21,771 nt of DNA from JALHTG01 sp964653695 (GTDB lineage Archaea; Thermoproteota; Bathyarchaeia; 40CM-2-53-6; JALHTG01). Shown here in pieces: positions 15,837 through 21,771 of the stretch. The stretch covers positions 1 to 21,771 of the forward strand of contig CAZZFQ010000022.1 in the NCBI GenBank assembly GCA_964653695.1, read 5' to 3'. A model generated the notes under the pieces. It did no database searches, was not told the DNA's origin, and worked only from the letters and a program-made list of their open reading frames with translations. A program made the translations under genes and the position numbers. Position 1 is the stretch's first letter, and each line of letters starts with the position of its first letter.

Positions 15837-16447
15837 TGAGCGGAAGCCAAACGCTGTCGTGGGAATCCTTGACTGAGAATGAAGCATCGCAGATACTGAT
15901 AGAACCGAAAAGCAGGGTAATTGAGACGCTGCGACTAGCGGTCCTAGATGTAGGAATTCAGGAGCTTATTCGACGAACAGGTAGTACCCCCGGCCTCTTG
16001 GAGAAATGGATCAATGGAAAAGAATGGGTTCCACTGAACGTGGTCAAAGAGGCCTGTGAAATAAACCGGAATCGTCAAGGTAGTCCCTCCTATTCCAGAA
16101 TCCTATCCGAATGTACCGCGGATGCTCAATTCAAGATACTCGCTAGACTCGAAGTTGGGAAGCCAAGGGCTCCAGTCACGGGAGAGGTCTCACCTTCCGA
16201 AGCTGGAGTCTCAGGAGAAAGATTTCAAGAACCAGGTGCAATGGCAACGAGATCAGAGGCAGGGCGTCAAATCGTCAAGGTTACTGTTGTCCTATTCGTT
16301 GTGCCACTGTTAGGGGCGGCGGCAGGTTTCTTGATAGCAGGTCCCCAAGGCGCAGTTACAGGGACAATATCGAGCTTTGCAATTGTGACGGTGCTTGCCT
16401 TTCTCTTCCTGACCATCTTTCCTAGAAAATCCGTAGGAGCTAGCTAA
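15836..16447 (+). CDS. Unknown protein coupled to atpD: HTH-like N-terminus, two membrane segments
   Basis: A 203-residue protein I do not recognise. Residues about 38-76 look like a helix-turn-helix (IQELIRRTGSTPGLLEKWINGKE, ending in LNVVKEACEI). A variable polar linker runs from about 80 to 145. Two hydrophobic segments at about 146-168 and 174-195, glycine/alanine-rich and joined by AGPQG, form a hairpin, and the end is short and basic. It begins with GTG overlapping the atpD stop by one base, so it is made along with the synthase subunits. It could be an assembly factor, a membrane anchor or a membrane-bound regulator; the placement is the only functional clue. No family feature of a known atp subunit is visible. 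Confidence 0.8.
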   Translation: MSGSQTLSWESLTENEASQILIEPKSRVIETLRLAVLDVGIQELIRRTGSTPGLLEKWINGKEWVPLNVVKEACEINRNRQGSPSYSRILSECTADAQFKILARLEVGKPRAPVTGEVSPSEAGVSGERFQEPGAMATRSEAGRQIVKVTVVLFVVPLLGAAAGFLIAGPQGAVTGTISSFAIVTVLAFLFLTIFPRKSVGAS

Positions 16448-16457
16448 GAAAGCTAGC
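16439..16457 (+). other. Stable hairpin at the stop of the atpD-coupled gene
   Basis: GCTAGCT (16439-16445) pairs perfectly with AGCTAGC (16451-16457) around a five-base AAGAA loop, and the TAA stop starts at the edge of the loop. No T-run follows, so it is not a standard archaeal terminator; it might be an mRNA processing or stabilising element between the F-A-B-D unit and atpC. Confidence 0.45.
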
Positions 16458-16489
16458 ATGGTCCCTAGACCCGGGTTCATTGGTCAATT

Positions 16490-16501
16490 CTACGGCCGTA
16501 G
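16490..16501. other. Perfect 12-bp palindrome CTACGGCCGTAG
   Basis: A self-complementary dodecamer in the 252-base spacer before atpC, a form typical of a dimeric regulator site. It lies about 170 bases upstream of the atpC TATA box. Whether a protein binds it is unknown. Confidence 0.35.
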
Positions 16502-16671
16502 TCGTACTACTTCGGCTCGATCTGAATGGAAGCAATTCCTTAGCTGAGGGCAGCTGAATTCACTGAACCCCCCTTTCATGGGCGTACAGGTTGACAAGTG
16601 AGAGGCCGATTTGGCGCAAATTCCTGTCAATCTTCTTCTGTGATCCCAAAAAGTTACGTATGTCTTGAACC

Positions 16672-16678
16672 GTTTAAG
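16672..16678 (+). promoter_or_regulatory. TATA box of atpC
   Basis: GTTTAAG is centred about 25 bases ahead of the ATG at 16700, exactly the archaeal TATA-to-start distance. It implies a leaderless atpC mRNA separate from the F-A-B-D unit and rules out the longer N-terminus that would begin at 16598 or 16679. Confidence 0.6.
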
Positions 16679-16699
16679 ATGCCTCCAGTGGCACTTGAG

Positions 16700-17785
16700 A
16701 TGAGTGCGTGGAAGTACAGACGACTGATGCCCAAAGTCCTAGTGAGCAAGCTTCGTCTAGTTCAAACAGAGAACATCCTCGACCTAGTAGGAAATCCGCT
16801 CGATCAAATATGCTCACGGCTTGCAAAGACCCCCTACCAGAAGGATATCCTGGAAATACCCACGCAGCAGTTTTCCTCAACTTTACTGGAGGAAGCTCTC
16901 TTGAAGAACTTCATCAAGACCGTTGATGAAATCGCTTGTTGTTCCCCGAAAGGTATTCGTGCTTTGCTCACCGCGATCCTGATGAAGTTTGAGGCAGATT
17001 GCCTGAAAGCTATCCTGAGAACAAAGTCGGCCGAATTGGAGCCAGATCAAGCGATGAAGTACATAACTCCGGCAGGCAGGCTGAGCGCAGCCAAGTGTAT
17101 GGACATTATGAAGAACTCTTCGAGTATACGTGATGTTGTGAAGCTTCTGTCAGACCTTGAGTATGGACACGTGCTTGAGGAAGTCTTACCGGAGTATGAA
17201 AAGACAGGACTGCTATTTTCACTAGAGGTCGCTGTTGACAGACACGTCTACGGAAGAATCTGGAAGGCCGCCAAGAAACTCAGAGGTTTGGACGGTAGGA
17301 TTGCCAGAGCGATTGTCGGCCTGGAGATCGACTCCGTGAACATCAAGGTTATTCTGAGGTTCAAGGAAACCTGTGTTGGCGAAGATTTGGCAAGACAATA
17401 CTTGATGCCTGTGTCTGAGGTTTTCGGAGCGGCCGAATTAGAAGGCGCGGTCCGGGCAAAAGAAGTCAAGTCGGCCATTGAGCATTTGCTAGACGCGGCG
17501 AAGGTCAGCTTGGCTAGAGATCATCAACACCTTTTGATGGATGTGATGAAAGAGTACGTGACCCACAAGTCGATGTCCCATCTGGAAGCGCTCCTCGAAA
17601 GGGAACTTCTTGAGACAAGTCTGAGAATGTTGAAGAGGTATACTCCTTTCTTCAACGTCGGATTCGTCCTAGCGTTTCTGAACCTGAAATGGTTCGAGTT
17701 GCGAAATCTAAGAACGATTATTAGAGGAGCGGAAGAAAAGATGCCTTCAGCTAGGACAAGGGAATTGCTCGTACTTTCGTCGTAG
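16700..17785 (+). CDS. atpC: A-type ATP synthase subunit C (V-ATPase d homologue)
   Basis: A 361-residue all-helical protein, close to the family norm of about 350. Subunit C is a funnel-shaped socket between the rotor shaft (D/F) and the membrane K ring. Visible family traits are the repeated helix bundles with conserved DxxNI/K patterns (GLEIDSVNIKVILRFKETC), an N-terminal set of helices with YRRLMPKVLVSKLRLV, and the C-terminal ending FFNVGFVLAFLNLKWFELRNLRTIIRG, typical of this subunit. Sequence similarity within this family is low, so the call rests on that C-terminal pattern and on context. The start at 16700 is set by the leaderless promoter. It converges with the I-K unit. Confidence 0.92.
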   Translation: MSAWKYRRLMPKVLVSKLRLVQTENILDLVGNPLDQICSRLAKTPYQKDILEIPTQQFSSTLLEEALLKNFIKTVDEIACCSPKGIRALLTAILMKFEADCLKAILRTKSAELEPDQAMKYITPAGRLSAAKCMDIMKNSSSIRDVVKLLSDLEYGHVLEEVLPEYEKTGLLFSLEVAVDRHVYGRIWKAAKKLRGLDGRIARAIVGLEIDSVNIKVILRFKETCVGEDLARQYLMPVSEVFGAAELEGAVRAKEVKSAIEHLLDAAKVSLARDHQHLLMDVMKEYVTHKSMSHLEALLERELLETSLRMLKRYTPFFNVGFVLAFLNLKWFELRNLRTIIRGAEEKMPSARTRELLVLSS

Positions 17786-17826
17786 TCGATTCTTGGATAG
17801 CTGGCTTCGAAAGAACCAGGAGATTC

Positions 17827-18369
17827 TTACCTTCGAATTCTGGTCTGGCGCCTTTCAATCCATTCCCTTAGGGCTGAGCTTCTATCAACTGGGTCTAGTG
17901 ATCTTGTGTCGAAAAGGGAAGGTGGAAGTGTTGAGGCTCGGGCGTAGCGTGACCTTCGTGATTGCTCTTGAAGCTTCTTCTGAAGCTCCAGATAGGCCTT
18001 GCGGACTCTCAGTCGGGCACTTAGTGCGATGGATGCGAAACGCTGCTTTACATTCGTGACTAGAAGCCGAGTTCTGTACTTTTTCTGAACTCTGCTCTCG
18101 CCATGTACTCGCATCAGAAGATCCTGTTGCCTTAACTTACCTGTTAGGCTCTTTGCTTCTCTGCCTATCCTGAGTCTTGTCGACCTTTCTTTGGTTGATC
18201 GGAGTTCTTGGTTTAGTCTTTCAAGCTCTTTTCTCAGTCTAATGAACTCGGAAAGATGAGGGTAGCTCGCTGCGAGGGCCTGATATTCAGAAGACTCGCG
18301 GGTCACCGCCTGAGGAGGCATCCTGATGAGCTTTTCGTAATACGAGTAGCCCTCTTTTTTTTCTTCCAT
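17827..18369 (-). CDS. Unknown basic coiled-coil protein downstream of atpK
   Basis: A 180-residue soluble protein with no clear relatives that I recognise. It is very rich in Arg and Lys. Residues about 35-85 and 110-145 form heptad-like helices (LSEFIRLRKELERLNQELRS; LRVRKAYLELQKKLQEQSRR), and the C-terminus is again basic (REWIERRQTRIRR). It starts 22 bases after the K stop, in the same direction as I and K, so it is probably the third gene of that unit. A stalk-like or assembly role beside H and E is possible but unproven. The ATG at 18369 is used; a GTG three codons upstream (18378) is an alternative. A run of eight A in the second to fifth codons could hide a sequencing error. Confidence 0.75.
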   Translation of the reverse strand: MEEKKEGYSYYEKLIRMPPQAVTRESSEYQALAASYPHLSEFIRLRKELERLNQELRSTKERSTRLRIGREAKSLTGKLRQQDLLMRVHGESRVQKKYRTRLLVTNVKQRFASIALSARLRVRKAYLELQKKLQEQSRRSRYARASTLPPSLFDTRSLDPVDRSSALREWIERRQTRIRR

Positions 18370-18391
18370 GATTTCCACTAAGCGTGATCGT

Positions 18392-18841
18392 TTAGATGGT
18401 GCCGATGACCATGAATGATATCAGGAGACCGTAGATGGCAAGAGCCTCTGACAGAACTACTCCTATAACATTCGATGAGTATGACTCAGGCCTCTCAGCC
18501 GTTGCTCCAATCAGCGAGGATCCTGCGTAGCTAATCCCAGCACCTGCCGCGCCCGTTCCGACAGCGATTATTATGCCCGCCATAAGCGCCCTGAAAGCAG
18601 TCTCCATCGTCTTCATCTGAGGCAGCTTTGATATGAGCATGAAAGCGATCAGCAACCCATAGATTGCCAGAGCCTCTCCCAGAACAACAGTGATGATCAA
18701 TCTGCTGAGTAGCTCAGGTTTCTCAGTTCCAACTCCAGCCATGGCAGTTCCACAGACTATGATCGCAGTGGCCGCTGAGATTGTTGGCACACCAATAGAC
18801 AACAATATGGCGATCAGACCGGTGAGGTTCGGGTCCAACAT
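18392..18841 (-). CDS. atpK: A-type ATP synthase subunit K (duplicated rotor proteolipid)
   Basis: A 149-residue, four-helix proteolipid made of two fused hairpins (about 1-70 and 80-149), about twice the size of a single c-type subunit. Each second helix keeps an ion-binding glutamate in the same setting: VVLGEALAIYGLLIAF (Glu56) and VVLSEALAIYGLLISF (Glu132). The polar loops match too (TEKPEL, AERPES). Several copies form the membrane rotor ring. The helices lack the glutamine and LPET pattern of sodium-type K subunits, so protons are the likely ion. Start ATG 18841 is preferred because AAGGAG lies eight bases upstream; ATG 18847 is too close to that site, and the longer reading would overlap atpI. 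Confidence 0.95.
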   Translation of the reverse strand: MLDPNLTGLIAILLSIGVPTISAATAIIVCGTAMAGVGTEKPELLSRLIITVVLGEALAIYGLLIAFMLISKLPQMKTMETAFRALMAGIIIAVGTGAAGAGISYAGSSLIGATAERPESYSSNVIGVVLSEALAIYGLLISFMVIGTI

Positions 18842-18863
18842 AATCATCGCTCCTTGAGCACCA

Positions 18864-20561
18864 TTATGTGAATTTGAACGGTTTAAAAGGAATTCCCTCA
18901 CCCGAGTAGAACTTTGAGAACCATTCGATCCAGTGAAGGCGGAGTGTATGTACGAACACGATCAATCCTTCGATAATCATCACAAGTATGGTTCCTATTG
19001 CTATGATCGGGATGCTCATAGGCGGGAAATGGCCGTGCTCCACACCTCCAAGCACCAAGAACAGATAGTTCATGACACTGTGAACTAGACCCAGAGCCAT
19101 CAGTCTTCCGTAGGAGAGAGTGTGGCTCAACGTTTCAGCAAAAACCTCGACGCCAAACCCTATGCCTTCCATCGCACCTTCAGCGATTGCTGTGAACACC
19201 ACTAATAGAACCAGAGGGGCTAAGACAAGCCCCGCGAGCATCACACCGCCTTCGGCGAACCACCTTGAAATACTTGATATTCCTCCCCAGTATGACCACA
19301 TAATGAGTCCGCCCCAAAGCAGCCAGAGCCAGGCAACCGGAATCGGCGCACGCTTGAACTCCCGTTCTCTAATCGTGTTGAAAAGTTTCAGAACAAGTCC
19401 TAGGCTTATGTGAAGTGCGCCTACCAGGATGGCGAACCTTATCATCTTCATAGGCTCATGCATCGGCTCAAAGCCACCGATGTAGAAGGGTCCAATCCTT
19501 CCCAGCTTCATCGGGTGCAGAACGCCCGATGGGCCGAAGAACTCCCCGAAAATGAATCCCCAGAATATGGCAGCCAATCCGAGCAATATGAACATTTCAG
19601 CGCTGACGAGTAGATACCTCACGATATCACCCGCCTCCTCCAATTTGATCTTCCTTTTGAAATACGTCAACAGCCCTCCTAGTGCCGCGAATATCACTCC
19701 CTGCCCGACATCAGCGAACATTATTCCAAAAAGCATTGGGAAGGTTATTGCCATGATTGGGACAGGATTGACTTCGCGGGCTGAAGGGTAGCCAGAAGAG
19801 AAGGTCAGCTTCTCGAATGCCTGCATAAAGCTCGGCGCTGGCTTGAGCATGACAGGTTGCTTTTCACCGTGTTTAGCTGGCTCTTCAGTGATCACACAGT
19901 TGCCTCCAGTTGCTTTCCTTACTATCTCCATAGCCTCCTTCAAGTCGTCGTCTAGGACCCAAGCTTCAAAGTAGATTGTCTTGGCGGTTCTCGCGAATTT
20001 TCCCTCAGCTTCTGACACTTCTCTTTCAACTTTGACAGTTCCCTGCAAGGTCAGTAGGTCTTCTCGAATCTCACCCAGCTTCGTCCCCTCTTCAATCGAA
20101 CGTCTCTCCATGTCGACGATCCTTCTCAAATCTAGGAGCCTTCTTCCGATTTCCGTCTGCTCATCGGCCGGCATTGCACTTATCTTGTCAAGGAGCGGTT
20201 TGCGATCTGTCACCAGAATCGAGGCCTTCGCAAGGGATTCAATAGGAAGCTCCGCAAGTCTTCTCTCAACATCAGCGAGTACTTCTTCAGTTTGCTTTTG
20301 CTTGATCTCAACCTTTTCATAGCGTGCGATCCCAGGCTGAAGGTTCAAGGCCTTCAAAGATGCGTCGATCCTAGAGAGCAGATCCGTGCACTTCGTCGAA
20401 GTCTGGGCCGGCACGGTGTGAGGAGTCAGCGCCCCCTTCCACTCGTCAAGCTTTTGACGCATATCAACGAACTGGACAATCCCCGCCTCGCCGAGGGATC
20501 GTACCACCTCGTCGACATCATCTTCAAAGACAATTGCGATGAGCTTTCGCATCTCTGCCAT
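18864..20561 (-). CDS. atpI: A-type ATP synthase subunit I (V-ATPase a homologue)
   Basis: A 565-residue stator subunit, somewhat shorter than the usual 630-680. The cytoplasmic N-terminal half (about 1-265) begins MAEMRKLIAIVFEDDV and has two coiled-coil stretches (about 80-110 and 135-190). The membrane half (about 267-545) has seven or eight helices. The essential proton-channel arginine is in LSHTLSYGRLMALGLVHSV (Arg486), and the family ending HTLRLHWIEWFSKFYSGEG is present. It carries the proton half-channels beside the K ring. The ATG at 20561 has GAAGGG seven bases upstream; a TTG at 20576 is an alternative. The gene is divergent from atpH and 22 bases upstream of atpK. The shorter soluble part probably reflects a trimmed coiled coil. 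Confidence 0.96.
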   Translation of the reverse strand: MAEMRKLIAIVFEDDVDEVVRSLGEAGIVQFVDMRQKLDEWKGALTPHTVPAQTSTKCTDLLSRIDASLKALNLQPGIARYEKVEIKQKQTEEVLADVERRLAELPIESLAKASILVTDRKPLLDKISAMPADEQTEIGRRLLDLRRIVDMERRSIEEGTKLGEIREDLLTLQGTVKVEREVSEAEGKFARTAKTIYFEAWVLDDDLKEAMEIVRKATGGNCVITEEPAKHGEKQPVMLKPAPSFMQAFEKLTFSSGYPSAREVNPVPIMAITFPMLFGIMFADVGQGVIFAALGGLLTYFKRKIKLEEAGDIVRYLLVSAEMFILLGLAAIFWGFIFGEFFGPSGVLHPMKLGRIGPFYIGGFEPMHEPMKMIRFAILVGALHISLGLVLKLFNTIREREFKRAPIPVAWLWLLWGGLIMWSYWGGISSISRWFAEGGVMLAGLVLAPLVLLVVFTAIAEGAMEGIGFGVEVFAETLSHTLSYGRLMALGLVHSVMNYLFLVLGGVEHGHFPPMSIPIIAIGTILVMIIEGLIVFVHTLRLHWIEWFSKFYSGEGIPFKPFKFT

Positions 20562-20593
20562 GTACGGTCCCTTCAAATCGGGAAATGGCGAAA

Positions 20594-20622
20594 TTCTTTA
20601 AGTGCACTGTCGGAATTTAAGC
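20594..20622. promoter_or_regulatory. Divergent promoter region between atpI and atpH
   Basis: Only 79 bases separate the two starts. Two TTTAAG-type boxes occur (20594-20602 and 20613-20622), each with an A/T core readable on both strands. The left box fits transcription to the right with a leader of about 17 bases that holds GAAGGTG; either box could serve the minus strand. The compact layout suggests that the I-K and H-E units are expressed together. Confidence 0.5.
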
Positions 20623-20640
20623 GTACTGAAGGTGCCTGCC

Positions 20641-20964
20641 ATGCCTAAAGCTCTCGACGCAATCGTTAACGGGGAAAGTGAGGCTGAGAGGATAAAGAGC
20701 GAAGCGATTGCTGAGGCGCAGAAGATCAGGAAAGAAGCCGAGGCATGGGCACACAGGACCTACACAGACGCGTACGAGCAAGCAATTGCAAAGGCGGAGG
20801 AAGAAGCCATCGAACTGAAGAAAAGTGCAAGAGAGAACGCTGACTGTGAGGCGAAGCTGATCTTGAAAGAGGCGAAGAAGCAGATAGAGGTGATTCGGGC
20901 AAAGGCGAAAAATAACTTTGAAGCCGCAGTGAAGGCAGCACTGAGTGAGTTCTACTTCAAGTAG
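20641..20964 (+). CDS. atpH: A-type ATP synthase subunit H (peripheral stalk)
   Basis: A 107-residue, almost wholly helical protein rich in Ala, Glu and Lys, with a continuous coiled-coil pattern (SEAERIKSEAIAEAQKIRKE and onward). That is the character of the H (also called G) stator subunit that pairs with E in the peripheral stalk. Its N-terminal ALDAIVNGESEAERI resembles the usual opening of this subunit. The ATG at 20641 has GAAGGTG six bases upstream; an upstream frame to 20602 adds no family residues. It is directly followed by atpE, eight bases after its stop. The family is short and low in complexity, so the name rests partly on context. Confidence 0.88.
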   Translation: MPKALDAIVNGESEAERIKSEAIAEAQKIRKEAEAWAHRTYTDAYEQAIAKAEEEAIELKKSARENADCEAKLILKEAKKQIEVIRAKAKNNFEAAVKAALSEFYFK

Positions 20965-20972
20965 GCGGTATC

Positions 20973-21602
20973 ATGGAACCCGAATTGCAGAGAATCCTCG
21001 ACCGAATTCTGACAAACGCAAGGGAAGATGCGAAGTCGATCGTCTTAGAGGCCCGCAAGTCTGCTGAGATGATGCTGGAGCAACAGAAAGAACTGGGTGC
21101 TCAAAAGGCTGCGGAAAGAGTCTCATACATCCTAACTAAGGCAAGAGGCGAGGCGGATACCATTCGAGGAATGATATGCTCTGACGTGAGGAGAAAAGCG
21201 AGTTGGATGGTTCTGTCAGAGAAGGAACGACTAATAACGGACGTTTTAGACGAGGCGAAGACCCGACTGGTAGCGCTAGCCAAGACAGATAGGTACGCAT
21301 CCGAGCTGGAATGGATAATACGTGATGCCGGGAACGCCCTGGGCGGCGGGGGTCTTCAGGTCTTCTTGAACGAACATGACGCAACTCTACCGTTGAAGCT
21401 TGGCACGATCTCGAAGGCGATTTCGGAAGAAACAGGTAACAAGACTGAACTTAAGCTCTCTCAAGAGAGAACTGAAACCTCCGGTGGTGCTGTCATCAAG
21501 ACGGCGGACGGAAAAATAACCTTGGACAACACGTTCGAAGCCATGCTCAAGCGGCGCGAAAGGGAATTGCGCCTGAAGATTGCAAGAATCCTCTTCAAGT
21601 AG
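20973..21602 (+). CDS. atpE: A-type ATP synthase subunit E (peripheral stalk)
   Basis: A 209-residue stator subunit of normal length. The N-terminal half is a long charged helix (MEPELQRILDRIL to about residue 95) that pairs with H. The C-terminal half is the globular cap that binds the top of the A3B3 head, with the family signature around TSGGAVIKTADGKITLDNTF (about 168-187) and the final helix ending LRLKIARILFK. It sits eight bases after atpH and would be cotranslated with it. No gene follows clearly in the remaining 169 bases of the window. Confidence 0.95.
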   Translation: MEPELQRILDRILTNAREDAKSIVLEARKSAEMMLEQQKELGAQKAAERVSYILTKARGEADTIRGMICSDVRRKASWMVLSEKERLITDVLDEAKTRLVALAKTDRYASELEWIIRDAGNALGGGGLQVFLNEHDATLPLKLGTISKAISEETGNKTELKLSQERTETSGGAVIKTADGKITLDNTFEAMLKRRERELRLKIARILFK

Positions 21603-21665
21603 AGTGCGAGCTCACCGGCCTCCATATCGCGCAACGCCTCTCCCATGGACAGTGCAGTAGGAGCC

Positions 21666-21682
21666 TAGCCCTGACCTAGGGG
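21666..21682 (+). other. Small inverted repeat downstream of atpE
   Basis: CCTAG and CTAGG flank a seven-base spacer in the sequence after atpE, followed by GGGAGG. The 5-bp stem is weak and no T-run follows, so a terminator is not supported. Otherwise 21603-21771 shows nothing I can assign. Confidence 0.2.
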
Positions 21683-21771
21683 GAGGAACTAAAGACAGTT
21701 ACTGCTTGTTCAATCGAAGAATTAGAATAGAAGAAGTCGGAACGGACCTAGAATTCGTCTTCAATCCTGTC

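Noticed and set aside
1..21771. CRISPR array, insertion sequence or prophage
   Set aside because: I saw no regularly spaced direct repeats, no transposase or integrase gene, and no phage genes. The genes are ordinary metabolic and energy genes.

Overview
The window is archaeal and most likely comes from an uncultivated TACK-lineage genome; Bathyarchaeia or a relative is my guess from protein style. The signs are a complete A-type (A1AO) ATP synthase gene set, TTTAAG/TATA-type boxes about 25-30 bases ahead of start codons (leaderless mRNAs), an Lrp/AsnC regulator, a Hjc-like nuclease, and a secreted protein with the InlB-like repeats common in TACK and Thermoplasmata surface proteins. It is assembled from at least two contigs: a run of exactly 100 N (5866-5965) marks a scaffold join, so linkage across it is not proven.

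Left of the gap (1-5865): a small single-pass membrane protein (77-235); a region with an open but startless frame (246-473); a 166-residue unknown protein starting like RNase HII (597-1097); a 932-residue secreted/membrane protein that looks like two membrane-anchored proteins fused, the second with an alpha/beta hydrolase domain (1290-4088); an Lrp/AsnC regulator (4212-4688) convergent with a UPF0173-type metallo-beta-lactamase hydrolase (4732-5367, minus); and a Hjc-like PD-(D/E)XK nuclease (5518-5823, minus).

Right of the gap to 11.3 kb: the last codons of a truncated gene, a class V aminotransferase (6041-7201), a class I/II aminotransferase (7427-8542, minus), a NUDIX hydrolase (8668-9141), and a minus-strand pair: a complete NuoM-like proton-pumping subunit (9138-10640) preceded by a free-standing NuoL C-terminal piece with three 27-residue repeats (10654-11289). 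No other complex I genes are present.

From 11.6 kb to the end lies the full A1AO ATP synthase set in four blocks: plus-strand F-A-B-D plus an unknown HTH-like/two-TM protein (11639-16447); plus-strand C with its own leaderless promoter (16700-17785); minus-strand I-K plus an unknown basic coiled-coil protein (20561 down to 17827); and plus-strand H-E (20641-21602), divergent from I. All nine subunits A, B, C, D, E, F, H, I and K are present. K is a tandem duplication with two ion-binding glutamates. The pump genes and the synthase lie side by side, so the right half is an energy-conservation region carrying two uncharacterised proteins that could be assembly or regulatory factors of the synthase.
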